Source of the DNA: Dasypus novemcinctus
Lineage: Eukaryota > Chordata > Mammalia > Cingulata > Dasypodidae
Reading direction: 5' to 3'
DNA length: 64,000 nt
Assembly: GCF_030445035.2 (NCBI RefSeq)
Contig: NC_080689.1
Location: 19,869,278-19,933,277, forward strand
Shown: piece by piece, positions 11,459 through 22,977 of the stretch
Position numbering within the stretch: the stretch's first letter is position 1
How the letters are laid out: every line of letters starts with the position of its first letter
Program-made: the position numbers and the translations under genes
Notes under the pieces: generated by a model
Seen by the model: the letters and a program-made list of their open reading frames with translations, nothing else
What the model was told of the DNA's origin: nothing
The model's database searches: none

Positions 11459-12076
11459 TGTATTAGCCAAAAGGATGCTGACGCAAAGTACCAGAAATCT
11501 GTTGGTTTTTATAAAGGGTTTTATTTGGGGTAGAAGCTTACAGTCACCAGGCCCTAAAGAGTCCAGCTCAAGGTACCATGAGAGATACTTTCTCACCCAA
11601 GTCATTTGCCACATGTTGAAGCAAGATGGTGGGCAATGTGTGCAAGGGTTCAGCTTTCCTTCTTGCTCTTAATACTCTGTGGTCCCAGCTTCTTCTGATC
11701 TCAGCTGTCGGCTGGCATAAGGCTCATCTCTCAGGGCTTCTCAGCTGCTCTGTTCTCTTCAGCTGCAACTTACCAGACTCATCTCTCTTCCTAGGGCCTC
11801 TGCCGTGTCTCTGGAACTGTCTCTCTTCCTCTGTATTCTTCCCTGTCTACTTCCATGTTCTTGACTGACTGTCCATTTATATAGCCCACCAAGGGGCGGG
11901 TACTCAACCTTGCACACCCTAATTATGTGGTTGAATCAAAGCCCTAATTTTGATATAATCTAGTAAATGTAAAGCCTTTGAATTTAACACAATCAAAGGG
12001 TATCACGCCCAGAGAAACAGACCAGTTCACAAACATCTCTTTTTGGAATTCATAAATAATATTAACCTGCCATACA
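11459..12076 (-). mobile_element. MaLR-like solo LTR, copy 1
   Basis: On the minus strand it starts TGTATGGCAGG and ends CTAATACA. A TATA box is seen as GGGCTATATAAATGGACAG (about 11885). It shares its full layout with copies at 13290 and 18195. It splits the provirus env. Confidence 0.7.
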
Positions 12077-12084
12077 GACTTTCT

Positions 12085-12430
12085 TGTCTCTGTGGTGCTG
12101 TAAAATTGCAGGGCACTTAAAATGCTAGCAGCACCAAAGGGAGGAACATGTCTGTTCCTAAGGAGGAATGCTATCTCTATGTAAATCACTCTGAAATAGT
12201 CCTAAACAGCATTCAAAACCTGCAAGGTAAAGCCCACCAACTTCAGGAGGATGCAGCCTTTGGAGGCACCGGGCCTCTCCTACTCTCATGGCCCAGTGTC
12301 CTTTCAGTGGGACCCTGTATCTTCAAAGTTCTAATTAAGTTTATCTCCGGAATGAACACCTTATTAATCATGAGGGGATTTCATGCAGCTCCACCTATGG
12401 TGCCAGACTTGTCTTCCCCAAACTGTGATA
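12085..12430 (+). pseudogene. env transmembrane remnant
   Basis: A fossil. Short words of the gammaretroviral TM subunit are visible, including the region just before and at the cysteine motif and a hydrophobic segment with GPCIFKVLIKFIS. It is broken. Confidence 0.65.
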
Positions 12431-12473
12431 GAGTAGCAAGAGGGTTTTACACCTTGTCAAGTAGGGGTTTCTG

Positions 12474-13029
12474 GCGGCGGACTTGGCCCAGTGGTTAGGG
12501 CGTCCGTCTACCACATGGGAGGTCTGCGGTTCAAACCCTGGGCCTCCTTGACCCGTGTGGAGCTGGCCCATGCGCAGTGCTGATGCGCGCAAGGAGTGCC
12601 CTGCCATGCAGGGGTGTCCCTCGCGTTAGGGGAGCCCCACGCGCAAGGAGTGCGCCCCGTAAGGAGAGCCGCCCAGCGCGAAAGAAAGTGCAGCCTATCC
12701 AGGAATGGCGCCGCCCACACGGAGAGCTGACACAACAAGATGACACAACAAAAAGAAACACAGATTCTCATGCCACTGACAACAACAGAAGCGGACAAAG
12801 AAGACGCAGCAAATAGACATAGAGAACAGACAACCGGGGTGGGGAGCGAAGGGGAAAGAAATCTTTAAAAAAAAAAGAGATACAGATTCCTGTGCCACCG
12901 ACAACAACAGAAGGGGACAAAGAGGAAGACGCAGCAAATGGACACAAAGAACAGACAACCGGGACGGGGGTGTGCCGGGCGGGGGGGAGAGAAATAAATA
13001 AATAAATAAATAAATCTTTTTTTTTAAAA
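12474..13029 (+). repeat. DAS-type SINE with duplicated 3' module
   Basis: A complete head and body run to about 12878, followed by a second copy of only the 3' module (12879-13029). The whole unit lies between one pair of 15-bp target duplications, AAGTAGGGGTTTCTG at 12459-12473 and 13030-13044. This shows it inserted as one piece. Confidence 0.88.
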
Positions 13030-13289
13030 AAGTAGGGGTTTCTGCCCCTAACCAATAGGAAATAAATACAGAAAAATGACCATCCTCCTTTAGCACCCCC
13101 TTAAGAATAAGGGTATAAACCCTCTGAGGGGGCAACTGAGGCAGGCTAGTTTAGGTAATGGGAAGACAAATCTAAAACCTGACAGAGAAACATGGCTGTG
13201 AAACATGTGGCCATGAACCCCACCTGGAAACCCCCTGAGGGAAAGACTCCACAAGAAGCCCCCATTTGAAACGAGATTTTGTCCTGAGT

Positions 13290-13906
13290 TGTATTAGACA
13301 GCCAAAGAGGTGCTGATGCAAAGTACCAGAAATCTGTTGGTTTTTATTTTGGGTAGAAGTTTACAGTAATTAGGCCATAAAGCATAAGTTGCTTATTTCA
13401 CCAAAATCTGTTGCTACATGTTAGAGCAAGATGGCTGCTGATGTCTTCAAGGGTTCAGCCGTCCTCTTCCTCTGTAAGGCTCTGTGGCCCCAGCTTCTTC
13501 CAGTCTTAGCTGTAGCAGAGATAAGTCTCATCTCTCTCCTAGAGCTCATTTCTCTCCAGGGACAACTGCTCTGCTCTCTCCATTAGATCAGGTGTAGACT
13601 ATCAGGCTCTCTCTTCCTGGGGCCTCTGCTGTGTCTAAGGAGCTGTCTCCCTTATTTGGTGTTCTTCTCTGTGTATTTACTTCCTGGGACTCCAGCATGA
13701 AAACTCCAACTCTCTCTTCTGCCATGTCATTGTCTCTGTGAGTCCCTGCCCACCAAGGGGCCCCATCAAAGCCCTAATCATAATTTAATCAAGTAAAAGT
13801 GAAACCTCTGAAGTTAATACAATCTAATATGCCCAGAGGAACAGACCAGTTTATGAGCATAATCCAATATCTATTTTTGGAATTCATTAACTACCAAACT
13901 GCTGTA
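13290..13906 (-). mobile_element. MaLR-like solo LTR, copy 2
   Basis: Same family and direction as 11459-12076 (shared GATGCAAAGTACCAGAAAT in antisense). It is inserted near the start of the provirus 3' LTR. Confidence 0.68.
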
Positions 13907-14247
13907 GGGGTCAAGGAAAAACCACGGATATTTTCCAGGGGCCTTATCATTGTGCCTCCCACCTCAGGGGGGAATTGAAGGGTGGGGTAATCAGCTGGGA
14001 CCCCCTCCCCCGAACATTAGCAAGGGAAGGAATAGTTAGTGGTTTAAAAAGTAACTTCATGACCTGAATCTCTCTCTCACTCTGACTGGAGCATCCCACA
14101 AATAAACCCGGGTACCTGTAATCTGTTATTTCCCTCCCATTTCTAGTCTCTTCCATTTCTTTAGTAAACTACTGGCCTAACTAAACAGGCATGTTCTTAA
14201 ATTCTTTAATATAACATAGCCAAGAACCTAGAGGAAATTTGGCTACA
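13907..14247 (+). mobile_element. 3' LTR end of the provirus
   Basis: It matches 7700-7950 from CAGCTGGGACC to GGCTACA. Both copies share ACTACTGGCCTAACTAAAC-type wording near the polyadenylation region. Confidence 0.7.
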
Positions 14248-14790
14248 ACAACACACTTGCCAGTTTTAGAGGGCCCAGCTAGCTCTTTTGGCTTGGGAAT
14301 ATCTATCTTTGTTATCTCCCCTCCAGGCACATAGGTATTTGATAGTCTAAATGTGGCCAATTTTCAAGTATTTATCCCATTATTTTTTCACATAAATTCA
14401 CAAATTGTATATAATTTTTTCAAGCCCTACTTCCATCACTCATGGTAATCTCCGGTACAAGCCACCTTCCCTGGTTGCCTCCAGCTCCCACAGCTACTAC
14501 CTTATAACAGCTATATCTATAACAGCTACTATCCTGAATCAGCTATAACTATAACAGCTACTATCCTGAATCAGGTGAGCCCTTTCCCTCTTTGACTCAA
14601 GGGTCTGAGTGGTTAATCTCTCAAAGCAGAGAGCTCAGAACTGCTTCAAATTCACCTGCCCTTAGCTGTGATTTGTAAAAAGCCTCTTTACCAAGGAGAT
14701 CAGTGCCTTACTTTGTTCAGATGTTAATTTCACAATAAATTCTTTTAGCATGTTGTATATGCCCTGCACTATGCTAATAGCTGGGGATTA
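14248..14790. other. Intergenic, small tandem repeat
   Basis: No gene seen. About 14505-14575 contains a roughly 33-bp unit (ATAACAGCTACTATCCTGAA) about two times. Confidence 0.55.
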
Positions 14791-14802
14791 AAAGTCCTAT
14801 GA

Positions 14803-15180
14803 GGGAAACGGGCTTGGCCCAGTGGTTAGGACGTCAGTCTACCACATGGGAGGTCCACGGTTTAAACGCCGGGCCTCCTTGACCCGTGTGGAGCTGGCCC
14901 ATGCGCAGTGCTGATGCGCGCAAGGAGTGCCCTGCCACGCAGGGGTGTCCCCCGCGTAGGGGAGCCCCACGCACAAGGAGTGCGCCCGTAAGGAGAGCCG
15001 CCCAGCGCGAAAGAAAGTGCAGCCTGCCCAGGAAGGGCGCTGCCCACACTTCCCGTGCTGCGAAGCGGACAAAGAAACAAGACGCAGCAGATAGACACAG
15101 AGAACAGACAATGGCGGGGGGGGGGGGGGGGGGGGGGGGGGATTAAGTAAATAAATAAATCTAAGAATAATAATAAATAA
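14803..15180 (+). repeat. DAS-type SINE with long G-run
   Basis: Full head, shorter middle and a run of about 26 G residues (15116-15141) before the tail. Target duplication AAAGTCCTATGA at 14791-14802 and, with one difference, 15181-15192. Confidence 0.88.
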
Positions 15181-15394
15181 AAAATCCTATGAAATATTAA
15201 GCCTACCTTCAGGAAGCTCTCAGTCCAGTGAAAGAGGCAACTAAAAGTAATCATTGAGGTTGTATTTTGAGAATCTTTCTGCCAACAGCAAGCCCTCACT
15301 GAGCTCATCAGCTCACCTTGGTTTGCAAATCTTTATTTGGAAGATTACCCCTCAGTAAGCTGACTTCTGAGAGAAAAATATCTCCTTCTCGGCC

Positions 15395-15820
15395 GCAAAG
15401 GAAAAATCCCTGATAAAAACTGCTAATAACTGCTGTCATTTCTTGGCACTTACGTGAAGGACCAAATGCTTACTACTTGAGGCCACAAACCAGAGGAGCC
15501 ATAAATCTTGTAAAAGAAAACCCTGTAAGTGCACCATAAAATGCATGTGCACATTCCTAAGCACGATAGCTATCTTAACTCAACTGCTCCTGCCATGGAT
15601 CAGTAACTTCAGAGACATGTTTACCTTCAGTTAGCTCTGTGCCTCTGTCCTTGCCCTACAGAACTCTCTGTAATTTGCTGGGCGATGCGGAGTGCTACTC
15701 GGAACATCCTGCAGCCACCCAGGGTCAGCTCAGGTAAATCGTAATAAGTTCACTAATAAATTTACTATTTTGCTATATGGAGTGGCCTCTTCGTTGTTCA
15801 TTCTTAAGAGCCCGTCGAAC
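15395..15820 (+). mobile_element. Probable 5' LTR of ERVL-like provirus
   Basis: The polyadenylation signal is AATAAA at 15755-15760. The LTR end is placed at GTCGAAC, followed by TTTGGTGGAACC, which looks like a worn primer-binding site. The left border is uncertain. Confidence 0.45.
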
Positions 15821-16968
15821 TTTGGTGGAACCTATTCTTGCATTTTACAATGCACTTACAGGGCGGGGCGTGTTGACTTATCTAGGAATTTATGGCTTCT
15901 CTGGTTTGTGACCTCACATTATCTATGGAAGAATTATGGAATATAGTCAGAGACTAGGAATGACATATGCAGTATGAGCTGAACACTTTCATGGACCAGA
16001 TGATGAAATGTTCACAGCTGGTATGAAGGATTAAATCCTCCAAACTGCACCTCCAGCCTGGTTTGGGATTTAGTACCTATTCTCAATCCACTAGTCAGCC
16101 AAGCTAGTCACTGGGTGGCACAGGGCACAGCTGACTTGGGTAAGAGAAGGAATACAGTTGCAAGGGGTAAGCCCGAACCAAAGGGACCTTGCAAGGGAAG
16201 GGGCCTGCGTGTATAACCTGTGAACAATTATGGGCCGATTTAATTGCCACAGGCACCCCAACAGAACAAATGAACAGCCTAATGCTGTGTTAGTAGGTCT
16301 CAGGCAAAAGCTGCCTAAGGAGAAAGATATCACCTTTTGCCTGTGCCTAAATCTGTGTCACCAGTTATCATTTCCACAGCGACCCCCAACGAAAATTAAA
16401 TCTGGTATATGGGGGTGGTTACCTCATACCCCTGAAGACTAGAGGTGCAACCATGGTCACCCATAAAGACAGGTGACAGCTAGTCTTGGAGACCTCACCT
16501 AGGGCTAGTTATCATCTGGTCTCCAACAAACCTTTTGCACACTGTAGCCCTTATTGGTACTGGAGGAGTGTGCACACTCATCTATAGCAATACTGAGAGA
16601 TTTAATGGGTCTCTAAAGGCAATTGATGGGTATGTGGGGAAAGCCAAACAAATAGTGCAACCTACCCTAACATTGCAAATCAGTTGCTTCACCCCCCAAA
16701 AGTATATTGTACATGTATCTCCTATTCCCGAATATATATTAGGGGTGGATATGTTACAAGACTTAGACCTTACCCCCACCATCAGTGAATTTCACCTTCA
16801 TGTGAAATCAGTGAAATCATGTGATTTCACCACAGTGAAATCAGTTACATGGAGTGCTGCTTGTTCCCCAGTGCACCTGCTGCCTCCCAGCAGATTAACC
16901 CATACCAAACAATACGACCTCCCTGGTAGACATGCTGAAATCACTGCAGCATTACAAGAACTGGCCAG

Positions 16969-17396
16969 GGAAGCAGATTTGGCCCAACAGAGAGGGCATC
17001 TGCCTACCACATGGGAAGTCCACGATTCAAACCCAGGGCCTCCTGACCCGTGCGATGAGCTGGCCCATGTGCAGTGCTGATGCGCGCAAGGAGTGTGTGC
17101 CACACAGGGGTGTCCCCCACGTAGGGAAGCCCCATGTGCAAGGAATGTGCCCCGAAGGAGAGCCGCCCAGCACGAAAAAAAGTGCAGCCTGCCCAGGAAT
17201 GGTGCCGCCCACATGGAGAGCTGACACAGCAAGATGACGCAACAAAAAGAGACACAGATTCCCAGGCCACTGACAAGAATAGAAGCAGACACAGAAGAAC
17301 ACACAGCGAATGGACACAGAGAGCAGGCAGCTGGGGGGGAGGGGCGGGGAAGGGGAGAGAAATAAATAATAAATCTAAAAACAAACAAACAAACAA
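16969..17396 (+). repeat. DAS-type SINE in provirus pol
   Basis: Complete, with target duplication AAGAACTGGCCAG (16956-16968) and AAGAAGTGGGCAG (17397-17409), two differences. Confidence 0.85.
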
Positions 17397-18194
17397 AAGA
17401 AGTGGGCAGAGTGGAGATCATTCAACCAGCACAGAGCCCATTTAATAGTTCTATATGGCTGGTGGAAAAAACCTGACAGTAGTTGGAGAATAACAGTTAA
17501 TTATTGAGAATTAAATAAGGCTGTTCCTCCTATTCATACCACAGTGACAAATTTTGCAATTCTCAATAAATTATCAGCCCAGTTAGGAGAGTTCCATTAT
17601 GTTATTACAATTAGCTAGTGCTTTTTTCAGTATCCCACCAGCCACAGATAGCCCAGGTCAATTTGCATTTGCATGGGGAGGGCAGCAATCGACTTTCCAG
17701 ATTTTGCCACAAGGGTACCTACAAAGCTCCACCATCTGTCACAGAATGGTGGCAGCTGATCTAAGCAAGATAGGGAAAAGCCAGAAAATATTGCTGTGTT
17801 TCACTATATTGATAATATTATGCTTAATTCTAATACATTCCATCTCTAGAAATGGCGGCCCTGCCATTTCAGCACCTTCTAACGATCCAAGGATGGGCCA
17901 TCAGTGATACCAAGATCCAGGCGCCCAGACAGCCTGTAAGATTCCCAGGGGTGGTTTGGTCAGGGAAGACAAAGGTTGTTCTGGCGGTTGTAGATAAAGT
18001 ACAAATATGTCCAAGTCTCTATACTGGATAGGAACTGCAAGCTTTTATAGGCTTGTTAAATTACTAGAGACCTTTTACATCCCACCTAGCTCAAATACAT
18101 AGACCATTATATAGATTAATTTTAAAAAGGAGGGGGGCTCAGTGGCATTGGGACACTGAGGCCAAGCAAGCATTCCTACAAGCAAAAATAGCTG

Positions 18195-18755
18195 TGTATT
18201 AGCCAAAGGGATACTGATGCGAAGTACCAGAAATCTGTTCGCTTTTATAAAGGGTATTTATTTGGGGTAAAAGTTTACAGTGGCAAGGCCCTAAAGAGTC
18301 CAATACAAGATTGGTTTCTCACAAAAGTCAGTTGCCATGTGTTAAAGTAAGATGGTTTCAGATCTCTGTGAGGGTTCAGCCTTCCTCTCTCAGCTACAGG
18401 CAGGCAGAGGGCTTGTTTGTTTCTGGACCTTCTCAGCTATAGGCTGCTAACTATCAGGCAAATAGCTCATCTCTCTTCCCAGGGCCGCAGGATCAAAGTT
18501 CTCTCCTCTGCTGGGTCTGTGGTGCTCTTTCTCTTCCTGTGTGTCTCCCTGAGTGAATATTTGCTAATATGGCCCATTCAACCCTGAGTTACACCCTCCT
18601 GACATGGTCGAATCAAAGCCCTAATTTTAACAATTTAATCAAAGTCATCTCAGCTGAATCTAATACAATCAGAGGCCTTCACACCCAGAGGAAGAGACCA
18701 CTTTACAAACATAATCCTTCTTTTTAGAATTCATAAATAATATCAAACTGCTACA
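18195..18755 (-). mobile_element. MaLR-like solo LTR, copy 3
   Basis: Minus-strand start TGTAGCAGTTTGATATT and end CTAATACA. Flanking pentamers AGCTG and AATTG may be a worn 5-bp target duplication. Inserted in the ERVL-like provirus. Confidence 0.68.
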
Positions 18756-19244
18756 AATTGTAAAACAGATCCAATTTCTAGGTAACTTAATAGCAGGAAA
18801 GCTTTTGAACTGGATGTAACCAACCACCCAGAAGGTTTTAGATGGGGCCTGGGGCAAAAAACAAAACAGGAAGTGAGTGCCACTCAGTTCTTGTCTCAGC
18901 TATGGAAAGGGACAGAACAGCAATATAGCTTATTGAAAAACAACTGTTAGCAGTATGTCTTGCTGTTATGAACTGAGCCTATAAGACGACTTTGCCAACA
19001 ACTGTGAATGTTTTTGGTAATAAGTGGATATGTCAAAGACACTTGTATTCGACCTACAAGTGTTTGTACACAGGCTAGCACGCTACAAAAGTGGCATGGT
19101 TATTTACAACAATGAATTTCTTTCCATACAAGCTATTATCTGAAGAATTACCTAAATTGGGGCCAGTTACTTATGTAGAGAAATTGAGCTCCCCTACACC
19201 ACCCATGCCAGCAATGGAGAAAGTAGCATCAAAAATAGAGTGTG

Positions 19245-20041
19245 GGGAAGCAGATTTGGCTCAATGGATAGAGCATCCGTCTACCACATTGGAGGTCCAG
19301 GGTTCAAAACCAAGGCCTCCTGACCTGTGTGATGAGCTGGCCCACGCGCAGTGCTCATGCATGCAAGGAGTGTGCCCTATAAGGAGAGCTGCCCAGCATG
19401 AAAAAAGTGCAGCCTGCCTAGGAATGGCGCCATGCACACACGGAGAGCTGACGCAGCAAGATGACATAACAAAAATAAGAGACACAGATTCTCGTGCCAC
19501 TGACAAAAATGTAAGCGGACACAGAAGAACACACCAGTGGCAGACTTTGCCCAGTGGTTAGGGTGTCCGTCTACCACATGGGAGGTCTGCAGTTTGAGCC
19601 CCGGGCCTCCTTAACCCGTGTGCAGCTGGCCCATGTGCAGTGCTGATGCACACAAGGAGTGCCGTGCCATGCAGAGGTGTCCCCCACATAGGGGAGCCCC
19701 ATGTGCAAGGAGTGCGCCCCGTAAGGAGAGCCACCCAGCATGAAAGAAAGTGCAGCCTGCCCAGGAATGGTGCCGCACACACGGAGAGCTGACACAACAA
19801 GATGATGCAACAAAAAGAAACACAGATTCCTGTGCTGCAGACAACAGAAGCAGACAAAGAAGATGCAGCAAATAGACACAAAGAACAGACAACCAGGGTG
19901 AGGGGGGGAGGGGAGAGAAATAAATAAATCTTTAAAAAAAAAAGAACACACAGAGAATGGACACAGAAAGCAGACAACTGGCAGGAGGGAGGGTGGGGAA
20001 GGGGAGAGAACTAAATACAATAAATAAATAAGTCTTTTAAA
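19245..20041 (+). repeat. DAS-type SINE, split by another SINE
   Basis: Head and body run 19245-19534. The 3' end resumes at 19952 after the guest. Target duplication AAAAATAGAG at 19231-19240 and 20042-20051. Confidence 0.85.
19535..19941 (+). repeat. DAS-type SINE inserted in a SINE
   Basis: Full length, with duplication AAGAACACAC at 19525-19534 and 19942-19951. It must be younger than its SINE host. Confidence 0.88.
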
Positions 20042-20056
20042 AAAAATAGAGGTTGT

Positions 20057-20479
20057 TGGGAAGCAGATGTGGCTCAAGTGATTGGGCTCCCATCTACTAT
20101 ATAGGAAGTCCAGGGTTTGATTCCCAGGGCCTCCTGGTGAAGGCAAGCTGGCCTGCACGGTGAGCTGGCCTGAGCAGAGAACTGGCCCACATGGCATACT
20201 GGCCCATGCTGAGAGCTGGCACAGCAAGATGATGGAACAAAAAGAGACACAGAGGAGAGACAATAAGAGATGCAGCAGACCAGGGAGCTGAGGTGGTGCA
20301 AGAGATGGAGTGCCTCTCTCCCACTCTGGAAGGTCCCAGGATCAGTTCCTGGTGCTGCCTAAAGAGAAGACAAGCAGACACAGAAGAATACACAGTGAAC
20401 GGACACAGACGCCAGACAATGGGGGGGGGGGGGGGGGGAGCGGGGAGAGAGGAATAAATAAATAAATCTTTAAAAAAAA
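20057..20479 (+). repeat. DAS-type SINE, long variant
   Basis: The variant with repeated CTGGCC words and a second CTGGTGCTGCC module. A run of 18 G residues lies at 20421-20438. It directly follows the previous SINE. Confidence 0.85.
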
Positions 20480-21072
20480 ATTGAGGGTGTAAGAACCCCA
20501 TCGGAAAATGCTCTATATGCTCATGGTTCCTGCAGAGGACAATTCCCTCGATGGTGCGCAATAGCAGTTCAAATAACTATGAACACCGTATGGATGGATG
20601 AAGGAGAATGTCAGAGCATTCAGTGGGCTGAGCTACATGCCATCTGGCTAGCTTAGTCCATGAGCCTATGCTGAACTCCATATGCACTGACAGCTGGGCC
20701 AAGAATCATGGTCTCACTCTCCTGATGGGACTGTGGCAACAGGAGAAATGGGCCATAGCTGATTAGGACATATGAGGTAAAGCTCTGAGGAAAGATAACT
20801 GGGTTCAAGCACAAAGCCCCTTTGTCAAAATAACATTTCATGCATACCTTTGAAAAATCTGGAAGCTGATACATTAGCAAAGATTAGATGGGTTGATGAA
20901 AACCACAGCCAAGCAGATTGGCTACACTGGAAACTGGGGCATAAGTGTCCTTTCACATAACTATGGTAATTATGTAAATTATGTAGGCTTAACAGTCCTA
21001 CAGAACAGAACATGGAAAAGTCTCATTTTCACGTAGGAGACAACCCAGGAGCAATACAAGAGCTTATTGGAG

Positions 21073-21484
21073 GGAAGCGAATGTGGCTCAACTGATGGAG
21101 CATCAGCCTACCATATGGGAGGTCCAGGGTTCAAACCCAGGGCCTCCTGGCCCCTGTGGTGAAGATGGCCCATGTGCAGTGCTGCCACACGCAAGGGGTG
21201 CCATGCCACTCAGGGGTGTCCCCCACGTAGGGAAGCCCCATGTGCAAGGAGTGTGACCCTCAAGGAGAGCTGCCCTGCACAAAAGTGGTGCCACACACAT
21301 GAAGAGCTAGCACAGTGGGAAGGCACAACAAAAGGAGACACAGATTCCCAGTGCCACTGACAGTGCAGGCGGACACAGAAGAACACACAGCAAATGGACA
21401 CAGGAGAGCAGACAACCGAGGGGGAGTGGTGGGGGAAGGGGAAGAGAAATAAAAAATAAAATAAATCTTTAAAAAAAAAAAAAA
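21073..21484 (+). repeat. DAS-type SINE, perfect target duplication
   Basis: Flanked by identical 15-mers AAGAGCTTATTGGAG at 21058-21072 and 21485-21499. Confidence 0.92.
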
Positions 21485-21644
21485 AAGAGCTTATTGGAGC
21501 TGTAGGTATATTGTTTCTGGTTGATGGTATGACTAATTGTAAAATCTGGCACAAGTACTTTCTGGCACAAAGACTTCTTTTTACAGTTACATATTGTATG
21601 TAAAGACTATCATTACTGGTGTGTGTGTGTGTGTATATATATAT

Positions 21645-22152
21645 AAGATTTATTTATTTACTTGTTTCTCCCCACTCCCCACCCCCCATTGTTTGCACTT
21701 ACTGTCTGCTCTCTGTGTCCATTCACTGTGTGTTCTTCTCTGTCTGCTTGTCTTCTCTTTAGGTGGCACCAGGAACTGATCTTGGGATCTTGCAGAGTGG
21801 GAGAGAGGCACACAATCTCTTGTACCACCTCAGCTCCCTGGTCTGCTGCATTTCTTATTGTCTCTTCTCTGTGTCTCTTTTTGTTGCGTCATATTGCCAC
21901 ACCAGCACTTCTCTACGGGCCAGCACACCTGCATGGGCCAGCACGCCTGTGTGGGCCAGCACGCCTGTGTGGGCCAGCAACTATGCAGGCAAGCACTCTG
22001 CTCGGGCCAGCTCTTTGCTTGGGCCAGCTCTTTGCTTAGGCCAGCTTGCCATGTGGGCCAGCTTGCCTTCACCAGGAGGCCCTGGGAATTGAACCCTGAG
22101 CCTCCTGTGTGGTGGATGGAAGCCCAATTGCTTGAGCCACATCCGCTTCCTG
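21645..22152 (-). repeat. DAS-type SINE, long variant
   Basis: The reversed tail follows a GT/TA microsatellite (about 21618-21644). A GGGCCAGC-type unit is repeated several times at 21897-22060, making this copy longer than its relatives. Confidence 0.85.
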
Positions 22153-22656
22153 GTATATTATTTTTAATTTTGGCTGGACTAGCAGTTGCTTGAGAGGCCT
22201 GAATTACAGAAGTAGTGTGGTGATTGTCTCTAGGCAAGATTAGACTTAGACAAGTTATTATTATTTAGGAAGGGGTTACAATAGGCTAAATCAAAAGTCA
22301 TAACTTTAAACCAGTACAGAAGAAATATATACTCAAAAATATAACATACAATACTATGGTAAAGATAGTGAGAATTCTAGAAAAATTTTGTTCTGATGGT
22401 GTTGGGAAGAAGCTATTCATTTTGTGTGAACAAACATCCTTGAATTTTTCCATGGATTTGCTATTATTGTTGTTTTATATGATTCCTTTGTAGAAAGACT
22501 TTTCGTTAGAAGAATCTGTTTAACTTGATTGTCTTGTAACTATTTCTACATTGTCTACAACATATTATACTAGTTTCTTGTACATCTTTTACTGTGATTC
22601 TCTATCTTTGTTAGCAATTATTTTAAACATTAAGTATTTAATGTATCCAAGGAAGC
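22153..22656. other. Intergenic, nothing recognised
   Basis: AT-rich and unique by eye. It may include the worn end of the ERVL-like provirus. Confidence 0.4.
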
Positions 22657-22670
22657 TAAAGCCCTCTTTT

Positions 22671-22977
22671 TTTTAAAAGATTTATTTATTTATTTATTTA
22701 TCTATTTATTTATTTCTCTCCCTTCCTCCCCCACCCCTACCCCCTACCCCTGTTGTCTGTTCTTGGTTTGCTGCGTCGTCTTCTTTGTCTGCTTCTGTTG
22801 TTGTCAGCGGCCCAGGAATCTGTGTTTCTTTTTGTTGCGTCATCTTGTTGTGTCAGCTCTCTGTGTGTACGGCACCATTCCTGGGCAGGCTGCACTTTCT
22901 GTTGCGCTGGACGGGTCTCCTTATGGGGCATGCTCCTTGTGTATGGGGCTCCCCTAGGCGGGGGACACCCCAGCGTG
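22671..22977 (-). repeat. DAS-type SINE, 5'-truncated
   Basis: It lacks the tRNA-like head. Duplication TAAAGCCCTCTTTT (22657-22670) and TAAAGCCATCTTT (22978-22990). The tail contains an (ATTT)n run. Confidence 0.88.

Larger units (their letters stand above)
7690..14247 (+). mobile_element. Broken gammaretrovirus-like provirus (class I ERV)
   Basis: A fossil provirus. Its parts in order are an incomplete 5' LTR (about 7700-7950), primer-site region and leader (7951-9100), gag remnants (about 9110-9640 and 10140-10790), end of pol and start of env (about 10965-11455), env transmembrane part (about 12085-12430) and a 3' LTR whose end is at 14247. Most of pol is missing. It was later hit by a solo LTR (9681-10128), two MaLR-like LTRs and at least two SINE insertions. 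The two LTR ends differ at roughly one base in six by eye, which suggests an age of tens of millions of years. It carries many breaks and is not functional. Confidence 0.75.
15821..21644 (+). mobile_element. Broken ERVL-like provirus, internal region
   Basis: A fossil. Protease (about 16540-16790), reverse transcriptase (about 17600-17860), RNase H (about 20600-20660) and a piece that may be the integrase start (about 20880-20950) lie in the right order on the + strand. Short words such as SPIPEYILGVDMLQ, SIPPATDSPGQFAF and LPQGYLQSSTICH place it nearest to ERVL-type pol, though class is tentative. Four separate SINE insertions and a MaLR-like LTR interrupt it. It has many breaks. I see no clear 3' LTR. 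Confidence 0.65.

Noticed and set aside
12490-12560. tRNA gene from the A- and B-box-like words in SINE heads
   Set aside because: The heads do not fold into an intact tRNA by eye and continue into SINE bodies. This applies to all copies.
19571-20263. 230-codon open stretch on the - strand
   Set aside because: It runs through three adjacent SINEs in antisense and has no protein family.
22681-22725. CRISPR-like or regulatory tandem array
   Set aside because: It is the (ATTT)n tail of a SINE. No CRISPR arrays are expected or seen in this mammalian DNA.
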